DNA from: Elysia chlorotica | Taxonomy: Eukaryota > Mollusca > Gastropoda > Plakobranchidae | Reading direction: 5' to 3' | Assembly (NCBI GenBank): GCA_003991915.1 | Contig: RQTK01000112.1 | Location: forward strand, 577,853-641,852 | Length of the DNA: 64,000 nt | Shown here: positions 36,648-48,349 of the stretch, in pieces | Layout: every line of letters begins with the position of its first letter | Numbering within the stretch: position 1 is the stretch's first letter | Translations under genes and position numbers: made by a program | Notes under the pieces: model-generated | Seen by the model: only the letters and a program-made list of their open reading frames with translations | The model's database searches: none | Told to the model about the DNA's origin: nothing

Positions 36648-37074
36648 CCACGATGATGATGAATCATTTTAAAGGAACGTGTGTAAAGAGAATAACCGAC
36701 AAAAAGTACCTTTCAGTGGCGATGATGGTTAATTGCTTCTTTCTTTTTCTTTGTTTTTTTTTCTTAGTTGTTTTCCCGTAAAGTTACGCAGCGTCTGTGC
36801 TAGTAATTGTCCTCTAATACTAATATAGTACGAATGCTGTAATAGTCAAGGCAGTGGGCTCAGAGAAAGACATTGCATTATAATTATGCGTTCTTACAAG
36901 CGAAACTAAACGAAACTGTACCCGCCTAACTAGGTATTTTCCTGGTATACACACGGCGTTAGTTCTGCTACTCACTGAGTAAGAAAAGGCTATAATGAGT
37001 GCAGAAAACAGTGATGAGGGCGAATATTATGGAGATCCTTTTCTATTATGCAATAATTTATTGTAAAGCCACTC
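36648..37074. other. Non-coding spacer
   Basis: No gene recognised. Confidence 0.5.
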
Positions 37075-37211
37075 TCACTCTCTGTCTGTCGGTCTGTTTC
37101 TCTCTCCCTATATCTATCTCTCTCTGTCTTTCATTCTCTCTCTCTCCCTCTTTCTCTCTCTCTATCTCTATATATCTCTCTATCTCTCCATCTATCTATC
37201 TTTCTCTGTCT
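37075..37211. repeat. Imperfect (CT)n/(CTAT)n microsatellite
   Basis: CTCTCT, CTGTCT and CTATCT units over about 135 bp. Confidence 0.92.
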
Positions 37212-37794
37212 TGACCAATACGGAGATGTGGGTAGATTGTAACTCGGTATAGGAAAATAATTTTAACGTAATGTTAACTCCTATTCAATGGTCATGTTTT
37301 AGGCCAGTAATAATTTGAATGTCATACAATGTTGATAAAATGTTTAGACATTGAATCTATAACAAAAAGGGCAAAATGATTCTAAATCACAAGTATATGG
37401 TTTGGTTCTCTCACCAGGCCGCTTTGTTTCTTACTGCTTTTACTGCCTGGCTGGGTGCTATTATAATGGGATCGACCACCAACTCTTGGCTATCCTATGC
37501 TGGATTCTATCGCGCGTGCAGTACCCTTCTTTAGAATGTATACGAAGTTGAATTGTGAGAGTGAGAGAGAAGGGGGGGAGGTGGAAAAATGTGTTTTTTT
37601 TTTTAGAAAAACAGCTGAGCCAGATTAATCCATTTCCGGGGAAATTGTGATATCTTTTTCTTATTCTTAGCTTGGAGTTCACAATCATTATGGTATGAGT
37701 TCAATTATTGCAGACTGATGATTTATATGTTTGAAACAAAGATGCTGAATAAGCTATTTCAATATTACAGTAAATCCCCATGTATATGGGTTTG
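37212..37794. other. Non-coding spacer
   Basis: No gene recognised. A G-rich patch (AAGGGGGGGAGG) lies near 37570. Confidence 0.5.
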
Positions 37795-37862
37795 TTGTTG
37801 TTGTTGTTTTTTTGTTGTTGTTGTTTTTTTGTTGTTGTTGTTTTTTTGTTGTTGTTGTTTTT
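37795..37862. repeat. GTT/T7 compound repeat
   Basis: Four rounds of (GTT)3-4 followed by a T7 run, a ~17-bp higher unit built from a trinucleotide repeat. Confidence 0.9.
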
Positions 37863-38090
37863 ATATTTTGGTAGGAAATACAATTTAATAAGCATACAGC
37901 TAAGTTACACACACACTGGTGTAGGCGGTGGCTTCTAGAAGTTAAGTAATCGACTGGAATAGGGAGGGGAAGATCTTAGATGATAAACAAACGGAGAAGA
38001 GTACACGAAGGTCACAAGAAATTGCGAAAGTTGAAAGCTCACCAAAGTAAAAAAGTATGAGGGATGTGGCGCAATGCTCATACAAACAAA

Positions 38091-38100
38091 AAGAGAGAGC

Positions 38101-38167
<67 letters not shown>

Positions 38168-38186
38168 GGGGGAGAGAGAGGGAGCA

Positions 38187-38231
<45 letters not shown>

Positions 38232-38235
38232 GAGC
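38091..38235. repeat. (GA)n plus (GACA)n microsatellite
   Basis: Pure GA at about 38101-38162 is followed by GAG-rich sequence and about 11 ACAG units at 38190-38232. The tract ends GAGAGCGCGC. Confidence 0.96.
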
Positions 38236-38588
38236 GCGCTAGAGAAAGGTATACAGACAGGCAGAGACAGATACAGGGAAAGATAGAGAACCAGGCGGAG
38301 AAATGGACGGCAAAAATGAAGGTGGGGCATAAATATTGAGATACAACAAAGACGGAGAAATAGAGAGATACAAGAACACAGAAGGACAATAAACAGACCA
38401 ACACGGAAAAGGGCGGTAGAGAGGGAGAAAGTAAGTTGTTGTTGAAGAGGGTGGGGGCGGAGAAATCATCTGGAATATATGCGAATAAAAATATTATTGA
38501 AAAACAGAGAAAAGGCAACAAATGGACCGCTAAAAAATGGGGAAGAAGTGTGCGTGCAGTATCAAAACATTCCTACCACATCCTGTGA
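38236..38588. other. Purine-rich, GA-derived spacer
   Basis: Decayed GA-like sequence with no gene recognised. Confidence 0.5.
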
Positions 38589-38816
38589 TTCCAACCGCCT
38601 CCAGATTGCTTGAGTGGGCGGCAGGATAATATGCAGGGAGTTCTGCGGTTCAACAAGTCCTTGGCTTATAAGTTGCTTAGCGTGGCTGGCGGATCGATAC
38701 ACTCGATGAATGGGAAGGAAATCTCCAGAGCAATCAGCGCTCTACAACTGATGACGTCAAAGGCACGTGACAAACGCGATGTGAGTGGTTTCAGTCTATT
38801 TTTGGAAACGGAATGA
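38589..38816 (+). other. GC-richer island: unrecognised exon candidate or regulatory element
   Basis: Base composition rises clearly above the flanks and no repeat is visible. The plus-strand frame is open from 38589 to 38816. If an acceptor at CCGCCTCCAG (ending 38604) and the donor GTGAGT at 38780 are used, a 175-bp exon results, with a plausible soluble peptide (for example KEISRAISALQLMTSKARDK). I recognise no family. The same stretch carries the CRE and E-box, so it may instead be a promoter or enhancer. Confidence 0.25.
38752..38769. promoter_or_regulatory. Adjacent CRE and E-box
   Basis: A perfect palindromic CRE, TGACGTCA (38752-38759), is followed after 4 bp by the E-box CACGTG (38764-38769) in the context GGCACGTGAC. 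CREB/ATF and bHLH-ZIP factors (USF, MITF/TFE, MYC) bind these sites. Their proximity within a GC-rich island makes regulation plausible, but no transcript start is visible. Confidence 0.35.
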
Positions 38817-39944
38817 AAACTTGCCGATGACGTATTGATTAAATTACTTTGTTGTGATGCAGTTTACGGCACCAATGTTTTTGGGTTATTCATGACTTTC
38901 GGTGAGAGGAAGGGGCTCAGTGTAATGTTTGATCGATGGAAAGAGATAACGCCATTTCTGTTAAGAACGTCACGGTAATATATCATTGTTGCATAATTAG
39001 GGGATGGATTTGATTTGTTTATCGTATCTTTTATGTCAAGAGATTTTCCCGTTTTCCCCTGTTATCTTAAGTGAGTGTAGCCCGTTTTTATGTTTGTTAT
39101 AAATAGTGTAACCCTAGTCTGTTTTGACTGCTTTTACACTTTGTTGCTTTTCATTTCCATACAGATCGATTGTTTATGAATATTATTAAGTTTGAAGTTA
39201 TCAAATACAGAATAATTAATATTAAAAAGAAATAAATGTGCAACTAATCTAAACAGTCATGTAGTTGCTACCCGTGAAATTTTATATTACAATTAAGCTC
39301 ATATGTAATCATAATGTCTTGCAATTCAATATGCTTCGTACTACTGCTTTTTCCTAAATATTCAGTTGTTTGTTTGTTTTATGTTTGTTTGTTTGCTGTT
39401 GTTGTTGTTTTTTTGTTGTTTTTTTTTTTTTTTTTGGGGGGGGGATTATTATACTGTGCTTGTTTTGTGTCTAAATGTATATAGAGCAGTGTATTATTTT
39501 AAAATGTAAAACCGCCCTTGTCAACCCATCGATCTCATATTTTAACAAATCCTTAAAATGCCTGAGCTAGACATATACAAATCATTGCATTATCCTTATT
39601 TCCGGCTTAGTGTGTCCAAAAATGGATGGAAATTATAGTAAGGTCTTGTTTTTTTTTCTTTTTAATGACCTTATTGTGCTACATATATGTTTGCTAAATA
39701 TATGATAATGAAAGTTGCCTTTATTTATTTATTTATTTTTTTACCTTTTTTGGAACGAGAATAAAAAAAACTGTTGGCCAATATCCCAGAATCAGTACTT
39801 GGTACGGTTTATCCTACAAAAATGAAAAGGGATTTGGATTGTCAAGTGTAAGTTTTGTAGATCTAGTGATTTTTACAGTTCCCTTATCCTCTAAATAAGT
39901 CTCTTTCTAGATATACCTCTCTGTCTGCCTTCTCAATCTATGTA
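38817..39944. other. AT-rich non-coding region
   Basis: No gene recognised. A GTTTGTTTGTTT patch and a T17 run followed by G9 lie at about 39365-39444. Confidence 0.55.
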
Positions 39945-40033
39945 GAAAGAGGTGGAGAGAATAGAGAAAGAAAGGAGGGAGAGGAAGAGGGAGGAAGAGA
40001 GAGAGGGGAGAGACAGAGAGAGATAGAGAGAGA

Positions 40034-40098
<65 letters not shown>

Positions 40099-40158
40099 AG
40101 AGGAGGGAGGGAGCTCGGTGAAATTATAAAGAGGAGGGAGGGAGCTCGGTGAAATTAT
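39945..40158. repeat. GA microsatellite with a perfect 31-bp tandem duplication at its end
   Basis: GA-rich from about 39945, pure GA at about 40037-40090. The unit starting GAGGAGGGAGGGAGCTCGGT at 40100 is repeated exactly at 40131. Confidence 0.94.
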
Positions 40159-40559
40159 TCCGCTTAGACATCAAATCGATTGCACCGGATAAAAGAAAAT
40201 ATTCACTTTATGAATTTGTAGGAGGAAGAAAACATTGATATAAAATAATTAGGTACGTTTCAAAGGAGAAGAACAAACTCAGCAAGAAGACTAACAGCAG
40301 AGGCAAGTATCTGTCCATTGTCCGGGGACCAGCAGGGCTGGGGTTATACAAGGGGAGGAAAATCAGCTCATTGAGCGCCAAAACACGTTCTTTCCAGGCA
40401 CGAGCCCAGGGCAGAAACGTGGGTGAGCCATACGCTGGATGTAGGAGGATATGTTATATACTTATATCTAAATGTCAAAGTCAGATCTTAGGTAGCTTTA
40501 GGGAGTACATTAGAAATGTTTCTTTGCATTGTTTCGGAGTTGATTATTATCATTGTATC
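40159..40559. other. Non-coding spacer
   Basis: No gene recognised. A GC-richer patch lies at 40300-40440. Confidence 0.5.
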
Positions 40560-41640
40560 AATGTTTGGTTATTGTTTTTGTTTTGGTTTTTGTTTATGTT
40601 TTCTTGTTGTTGTTTTTTTTTTTAGATTTTGTATTTCTGTTGACTTGAAATCGTATCATCAATAGCACGGATATAGATGAAATGGCAGTTTCGACCAATA
40701 TTTTTTTTAATTGAAGAATCTAAATTAAATTGGGTTTTAATCAAAATTAGATATAATATATCAATAAAATATAATATATAAAAAGCTTTTCGTAAAGACA
40801 TGTATGATCTCATTAAACAAAAGTATTGATGCTTCATGAAATAATTATGAGCACGCTAGAAAATGAAGACTGAAAATCACTATGGTCAAAACTAGTTGGT
40901 TAGAATGCCACCCCACCCCCAAAAACACAAACACACACGCACATCTCCCAAGAAAATAACAATCCTTTTAGGTTTTCACGAAAATTTTTGCTAAAACTAT
41001 TGCACAATAACTCAACAATTGCACAATAACTCAACAACAACAAAATGTGTAGGGCCCAATATAAAATATAAGACGGCCGAGAAAGACATAATTATAAAAC
41101 CCCACAACTGGGGCACACAAGGCAAAATGTTTTATTTTTCTGTTTGGGTTTTTGTTTTGTTATTTTTACAGACTTTTTTTTTATTATTACTGTTGACTTA
41201 AAAACGTATCATCAATAGCACGGATATACATTAAATGGCAGTTTCAAGCAATATTTTTCTTTTAACTAACAAATTAATCTTAATCACAATTGATTGCTAG
41301 AAAGGAAAAGAAGTATAATATAAATAATCTTTTCATGAAAGCATTTATGATATCGTTAAAGAAAAGTATTGATGCTTCATTAAAAATCAAGACTGAAAAT
41401 TATTATCAAATGGTTAAAAGAAGTTGGTCAGAATCCCCCCCTCCCCCGAAAAAAGAAATAAATAACACACATACACATCTCCCAAAAAAGAACAAGGCTT
41501 TAAGGATTTCACTAAAATTGTTGCTGGCACTATCACCCAATAATTGAAAAATAATGTGTTATATGAGATATGAGACGGTCGAGAAAGACCTACAAAACCC
41601 CGCAACTAAGGGCACACAAAAGATGGGCAAAAGTCACGTT
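40560..41640. repeat. Tandem direct duplication, period ~552 bp
   Basis: CTGTTGACTT at 40638 and 41190 begin two similar copies. Shared landmarks in order are CGTATCATCAATAGCACGGA, AAAAGTATTGATGCTTCAT, CACATCTCCCAA, and GACGGCCGAGAAAGAC versus GACGGTCGAGAAAGAC, ending at GGGCACACAA. Copy 1 also has an internal 19-bp tandem near 41000-41036. Divergence and indels suggest moderate age. Confidence 0.92.
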
Positions 41641-42000
41641 TTAGCAAGATAAGTTTAGTTCAACGAAAACCAAAGTAAGGAAGGGCTGTTGTTGTGTTAT
41701 TATACATTCATTGGATGCAGGAGAGATGAGAGCAACATTAGTGTGCAAATGCTGTTCAAGAAATGTGCAGTTATCATGTTCTTGATTGGACGATTGCACT
41801 CATCACCACACGCGAATGGTGCATGGCATTCTATTGACCTTGGCTCCTGAGAGTAGACAAGTACCCAGACAGGAACATTTAAACACAAGCAAATTAAGCC
41901 AAATAATGTCACAACATTTTCATAATTATGTTGGTCATTTTCTTTTCTCTAATCACATTTTGACATTTGCATGATTGGTGCTGCTCTTTGTAAGTTATAA
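41641..42000. other. Non-coding spacer
   Basis: No gene recognised. Confidence 0.5.
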
Positions 42001-43470
42001 CGAAGATTGGAGTTAGAGGAGCCATGGATATGTCCGGAGAATGGGCGGGGTGTAGTCTGTAGACAATGAAGCTCGTTAAGGAAGGTATGATATGGGAACG
42101 GGGGGAAGATTATAAGAGATGTGAGGATGGATGGAAGGAGGTAAATATCTATTGAGATGGAAGGTGGGCTGTTGTTAATGAAGCTATTGAGATGACAAAG
42201 GATGGGGTTTGAAGACGTTACGGGAATGGTAATGGATCGTGAGGTAAGCAAACTATGGGAGTAACGGCGGGTGGTGGAGATGGGGGTTAGGGGAGCTATG
42301 GGGATGGTAGGGATAGGGGTTAAGGAAGCTATGGGGATAGATATGGGGTTAAAGAAGCTATGGGGATGGTAGGATGGGGGTTAAGAAAGCTAAAGGGATG
42401 GTAGGATGGGGGTTAAGGAAGCTATGGGGATGGTAGGGTGGGGGTTAAGGAAGCTATGGGGTGGTAGACATGGGGGTTAAGGGAGTTATGGGGCTGGTAG
42501 CACGGGGTTAAGGAAGCTGTGGGGATGATAGGATAGGGGTTACGGAAGCTATAGGGGTGGGGGTTAAGGGAGCTATGGGGATTGCAGAGATAGGGTTAAG
42601 AAAGCTATGGTGATAGTAAAGATGGGGGTTAAGGAGTCAATGGGGATAGTAAAGATGGGAGTTAAGGAAGCTATGGGGGATGGAAACCACAAGATATGAG
42701 GTTTCGCAGAAGCAAAAACACGATAAAAAAAAGTCATCCAAAAAATGTAGATGTTCAAGACAAAACAAACGTTCCCTTTACATGACAAGAATGTTACAAC
42801 GCGTTCACGATTGATAGTCATTATTCCTAATCTATACTAAAATGTTCGACGCGCATGAGAAAAATGTCAACCCTAATCGGGTTCCATCAAATTTCAATGC
42901 TTAAGTTTCCGAAACTCGCCGCCATATTGCACTAGACAAGCACATTTTTTGGAAATAAAATAGATACTCTTTGCACACTTCCGAAGAGCTGTTTATGCTT
43001 CTACGAAACTCCATACCCTGTGGAAGGGAACACAGTGGGGATGGTAATAATGAAAGTAAGAAAGGTTTAGGAACAGCAATAAGGTTAGAAGGAAATAACA
43101 ACGACGGAAGATGGTTAAGAAAACTATGTGGGAGGCAGTTGAAGGTATGGGGTGAGGAACCTATAGAAAATGTAAAGGAGGGAGGGTAAAGGTAAGAAAA
43201 CTTTGACTTTTGAAAGGGTGTGGTTAAGGAAGCTGCGGGGAGGGCATGAGGTCAAAAATGGTGTAGTGGTGGTAAGAAATGGGTTTGGTTAAAGACGGAA
43301 TACGAACGGAATCAACGGGGGTGGAAAAAGGGATTTAGGAAGCTATAAGGGTGGAGGGAATAAAGGAGTAGGAATCTATGGAATCAAAGGAGGTGGGTGT
43401 TATGGACGTTTCAGGGAAGACAAGGGGTGAAGGGGGGTGAAGGGGGGTGCGTGCTAAAGAAAGCTATTAG
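42001..43470. repeat. G-rich minisatellite (~32-bp unit) with decayed flanking units
   Basis: The core at about 42270-42690 holds about 13 units of the type GGGGTTAAGGAAGCTATGGG plus GATGGTAGGAT. Degenerate units continue on both sides, near 42065, 42180, 43120, 43213, 43333 and 43448. A unit-free block occupies about 42690-43000. The strong G bias on the plus strand, with many GGGG runs, gives G-quadruplex potential. Confidence 0.93.
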
Positions 43471-43974
43471 GTTAGACAAGCACAGAATACTGAAGTATGT
43501 CATAACGACCCAGACAGGAAACGAGCTTTGTTGTTTCCCCTGCCTCCAGTTACAAAGTACGCTGGCTCATAGCGGCATTATTAAAGTCGTGAACAATTAT
43601 ATTGTTTTTGTTTTTGTTTTTTATCAAGACATGGTTAGACGTTATTAAAAATTGGAATCAAGTATTTTTGTCGCTACCGTTATTTGTAGAGTTATTTTGA
43701 ATGCCTTTTACCCCATTAGGTGGAGTATTTAATGCCACACTAACATGATTTATTAGTTAAGTTTCTAGCGTGCGTTGGTGGATAGCTGCATATGCATATC
43801 TCTTATCATATAGACATGATAATCATATAATCACGTCATTGAGAGAAAACAATGGCTTATCTTATTTATTCATTTTTTAAAGATATTTACAAAGGATTTA
43901 TAGGTGAGTTTTGCATTTTAAAGTATTTTTCCACACAGTTTAGAAGTAGGCATAAAGTGAAAATGACCAAACAA
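43471..43974. other. Non-coding spacer
   Basis: No gene recognised. Confidence 0.5.
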
Positions 43975-44060
43975 TGGTTGCTCTCTGTGGGGTTAGAACC
44001 CTCGACTTATAGGTCTAAAAGCATTGGCACCGAATCGCTTGCCACTCAAAGCGAGTATAG
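43975..44060 (-). mobile_element. tRNA-derived SINE head, minus strand
   Basis: The minus strand reads GTGGCAAGCGATTCGGTGCC, then an anticodon-like TTTTAGACCTATAAGTC, then GAGGGTTCTAACCCCAC, a good T-arm with B box GGTTCTAACCC. There is no matching acceptor stem, so it is a SINE or tRNA relic and not a working tRNA gene. Confidence 0.5.
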
Positions 44061-44864
44061 TTTATACCACTATAAGACTACACTTCTTGATTTGAGAGTT
44101 ATCCGTACAAATTCCACTATTTCTTTTATATTTCTTTGCTAATTCAAAATTATTACACGCATTCTAGTTTTAACTTTACCTACAGATGTTGATAATAAAA
44201 AAGACATGTTTGTATGTACATTCATAAAATAGCCTATGCTAAATTTTCAATAAAATGGTTCTGATCACCAGATCATTTATAAAGGAAGTCTAGTTAGAAT
44301 TAACGAAAGTTAAAATTTTGAGCTTAAAGTACTAATGTTGATACAGAATGCTAACGCAGCGAAAAGAGTCGAACTTTATTTGGCCTTTTGGTCGTTTCCC
44401 ATCCCTACAATTTACGCATCCTAAATCGGTATTTCGTCGTTGTTTCGAAATACCAGGATAAATTGTCTCTCCAATTAACGATGATTATTTGCGTGGGCAG
44501 TACTAATGTGAACACAATCCTTAATCACGGTATGAGAAAACAAGACGTTATTTATTAATTATTCTATTCCAGATACCAATGCTCCTGCTCTGTGATACAA
44601 AAGGACAAAACTTTCTCTTGCTAAAGTTATGACTCAGAAACAAAATCCGGCTAGAGCCATCAGAAAAGTTTCCAATTCCATCTCGATTATGTAGAATTAT
44701 TTTTAATGGGCACAAATAAGCCCGTTATCGTGGGCAAAATCAGGATAAACAAAATGGGCTGGGTATTATGCGATCCGGGTAAAGGGGAAAATGGGGCGAT
44801 TAAGCGGGGGTGGGGAACATACCAAAAGGATGTGTTCACAAACAGAGGTTTGGCATATAGATTG
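44061..44864. other. Non-coding region
   Basis: No gene recognised. Confidence 0.5.
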
Positions 44865-45048
44865 ATAAACTGATAGATAGATAGATGAACAAATAGAGAG
44901 ATAGATGATAAATAGATAGACAGATAGATGAATAAATAGAGAGATATAGTGTGAATTTCAAAAGTCAAGAGAGTCCAGGCGAGGGAGACATAGGAACAGA
45001 GAGACAGACAGACAAAGAGAGAGAGACATAGAGACAGAGAGACAGACG

Positions 45049-45085
<37 letters not shown>

Positions 45086-45115
45086 GAGTGAGAGATAGAT
45101 AGAGAAAGAGAAATG
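44865..45115. repeat. (GATA)n and (GA/GACA)n microsatellites
   Basis: GATAGATAGATG units at 44868-44945. After a short gap, GAGACAGA and a pure GA run (about 45050-45081) follow to 45115. Confidence 0.92.
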
Positions 45116-45924
45116 TACATATGAATCTGACGAAGGATGAGCAATTGTTTTGATCTTGCTATGTTACAATCATTATGGTATAAAGGTTTGGTTGTAAAAC
45201 AAATCGATACAACTGTAACTACGGAAAGTCATGCTGTCCAAAATCTAGATCTCTTGGTAAACACTAATCCCGTTGCTTCATAATGTTCTGATAACTCAAG
45301 GTTGGGGTCGGAATAATTTTGATTAGGGTCGAAACTAGAAAGAAACCCAGTTTTAGTCATCGACTAAATCATCCTTAAGTTGTTTAAGGTTAAATCAGAT
45401 TTTTATTTTAGTACAATTGTTGTTGTTTGTAATTCTTTGTTGCTTAAAGTTTGTTTTTTTTTCTGCCAAATGGCGTTGCGTTTGTTTTTAAAAGAACATT
45501 GTGGCTTAATATTGTTTATGATATAGCATTATTATTGTAAAGTTAATGTAATCATTATTGTATTTTTACAATTATTTTAATATTATGTATGTATAGTATA
45601 TAGTATACCTAAAATATATATTTGCCGTTCGATTCGTAAAACTTCAGTAAGCTTGTGTCCACATTCTATCTATTTTGTTAGAATTGCAAGACATTCTAAT
45701 TGTAGAGTGAGTGGACAGAGTAGGAAATAGACAGAGAGCAAGAGAAAAAGACGACAGTGAGACAGGGACAGCTACAGAGACATCCCACTGCTGCCATTAT
45801 GTTGTGTTTGCTGTTACCCTAACTCCCAAAACAGGCAGTGGCCATCTTGTTTGCCAGGACTTTCAGGATGTCCTGTGTTGCCAGGTTGGCCAGTCATGGC
45901 CAAAGTACAACAACATAAAACTAT
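45116..45924. other. Non-coding region
   Basis: No gene supported. The patch at 45780-45910 is GC-richer and contains GTTTGCCAGGACTTTCAGGA and GTTGCCAGGTTGGCC, but shows no recognisable peptide or splice pair. Confidence 0.5.
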
Positions 45925-46160
45925 AAGACGGAGTGACAGAAAGACAGAGACAGAGACACAGATACAGAGAGAAAAGGCAGAGACAGAGACAGAGAGACAG
46001 AGACAGAGACAGAGAGATTGAGACAGAGACAGAGAGACAATCAGAGACAAGGGTAAGAGAGACACAGAGAGGTAGACAGTGAGAGGCAGAGATATAGACA
46101 AGAGAGACAGACGTTCACAGAGAGGGAGGTACGGAGACAAAGAGAGAAAGATAAAAGATG
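45925..46160. repeat. GACAGA-rich microsatellite
   Basis: Imperfect ACAGAG/GACAGA hexamer repeat over about 230 bp. Confidence 0.92.
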
Positions 46161-46227
46161 GGGAAATAGGGAGAGGAAGGGAAATGATGAGGATCATGCG
46201 CCAGATTAGTGTAAGTCATGACTAGAA

Positions 46228-46380
46228 TATGAGCCCGATACTGTTCCTTGACTCGGAAACAAACACTCAAACACGGAAGGTAGGAGATCACTGCTTTTTC
46301 ATATTCAAGGCAATTCGGTGGTTTTACTGTACTTTACCGTTTTTATTTTCTAGCTCGGTAGATAATGATATCGTTTGAGA
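46228..46380. repeat. Dispersed repeat, copy B, upstream of (GAT)n
   Basis: This matches copy A at about 36275-36390 in order and orientation (CTCGGAAACA, ACACGGAA, GATCACTG, CAATTCGGT, TTTACTGT, TTTTTATTTTCT). Both copies are followed within about 110 bp by a long GAT tract, so the tract or its seed probably belongs to the element. Confidence 0.65.
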
Positions 46381-46395
46381 TGGCGTTGTGGCGAT

Positions 46396-46620
<225 letters not shown>

Positions 46621-46630
<10 letters not shown>

Positions 46631-46700
46631 GATAAGATTTTATTTACCTACAACGGAAATTTGTCTTGGATAAACAGGACATTGAGCAAAGAGTACGACA
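46621..46700 (-). mobile_element. Possible non-LTR retroelement 3' end
   Basis: On the plus strand, GATAAGATAAGATTTTATTT is followed by ACGGAAATTTGTCTTGG. Read on the minus strand this is a short unique segment ending in a TCTTATC tandem, then (ATC)n. That is the form of LINE or SINE 3' tails with microsatellite-like termini. No protein-coding part is present. Confidence 0.35.
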
Positions 46701-48349
46701 TTACGTATTATGAGCATTTACTTTAACGAACATTGCATAGCTCTCTGATGATGAAGATGCGGATGGCTGATACATTGGCTCTACGCTAACTATCATCGCT
46801 CGTTGCCTTTAAAGTTCTGTTCGCGTTTATATAACCATTCCGCTCTGCTCTTTACTTGGTAGCATTTGGCAAGCGCTTTCTTTGTCATTCATAAAATTAT
46901 CGTACAAGAGCATACTTACTTGCCATAAATATACATTTGTTTTTTCTTGTCCTAAAACTACTTCTTTTTTTCTTAACAGATTTAAAATTCACAACACTTC
47001 ATCTATGAATATTGCAGGAAAGATATAAAGAAATATGTAAGACATAAAATTGTTGAAAAGGTATAGTGCAGCTCTGAAAAATACGAAACAATACAAATCA
47101 TGTAAGCTTTAAGACGTGAACCTTAATTGGCAGAAAAATAAACAACCACAACTAAGATAAAAGACAAAATATATTTCTCTTCCGTGCAATGTGATGGGTT
47201 TTTTTTTTTTGTTGGTTTGTTGTTGTTGTTTGTAAACTTTTGAGCTGCACTGCACCTCCTTCCTTACTTTTTGTTCCGTACATTTAGATTTAAAGGAAAA
47301 AAATAATCCAGGTTTTCATTTCACGTTTGTAACGTCAGAATAGAAGAAATACGATTTCTCTGTGTATTTTTATGATGTATTAACGTCAAGGTAGCGGTAG
47401 CCCTTTAACGAACCTGTTCCATTTGACACACACTTAGACATCTTTAGCGGTAAATTATAGTGGCTTTCGCAGCGCGGAATTGCTCCCTAAAGCTCAGTAC
47501 ACAATCATTATTATCATCTCAGTATGACTGACGTGAGTTGGTTTAGGTATGTTTTATTTACATTTAATTTACTACATCGGTCGGTATCTCTGCTCTGTCT
47601 TTTTAGTTAACTAAACTTTTATTTAAAGTTGGTCGTAAACCTTCTTATTCTCATATTATTGTTACGAGGATATGTAAGCTATGCCATGTTAAATTTTGTG
47701 TTACTAAACATAGTGTCTTTCTAGAAGATCTAATTAGTTTTTTTCGTTCGCGCACTTTATCCGACAAGAATAAGCCGCACTTTTTAGCATTGTTCATTCC
47801 CCCAAACTTGAACTTGTATGCCTTCTAACTACCTTGGGTAACTGTCGATACCCCCCCCCTTTCCTATTTATATGTATATCTTGTATCCACGGGGAGGTGT
47901 AAGCTACCACGATGATGTACTTCCTATCCTAGGATAGAGGGAACAGGCAAAAAAGTGCAATACATTATAAAAAAAAGAAAGCTTACGACGAGACGTACGG
48001 TACGTCTTCTTTGTGCATTCTATACTAGTCTTTAAACAAAGACATAACTATGAAAGCTGAAAAAAAAATTCGGCTTGTTAACTATGACGCATGTTTTCCA
48101 GCACAGTGGAATAACTTTTTTTATGAAAAAAATTTCCCCATATTTATTTTTCGAAGTGTCTTTATTTTCGAATCTTACGGTGTTTGGTTGTGTTATCCGG
48201 TTGCCAATACGAATCAAGTGGTCTTTTAAAAGGTTTTTAAAAGAAGAGAAAACGTTTTAAGAAGAGAATGCCAAATGTTGACTCTGTTTTAGTCACCAAA
48301 CTAGACAACAGCGAATGCATACGTATATTACGTTACTTTGACATACAAT
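46701..48349. other. AT-rich non-coding region
   Basis: No gene recognised. Short T-runs and a C9 run near 47850 are present. Confidence 0.55.

Noticed and set aside
37942..38521. Long Ser/Leu/Cys-rich minus-strand frames here and at 17627-18151, 34571-35286 and 45814-46197
   Set aside because: They follow GA/GACA repeat tracts and carry no complex sequence or domain.
42270..42690. Interstitial telomere-like repeat (GGGTTAAGG, GGTTAGGGG)
   Set aside because: The period is about 32 bp, not 6 bp, and TTAGGG arrays are absent.
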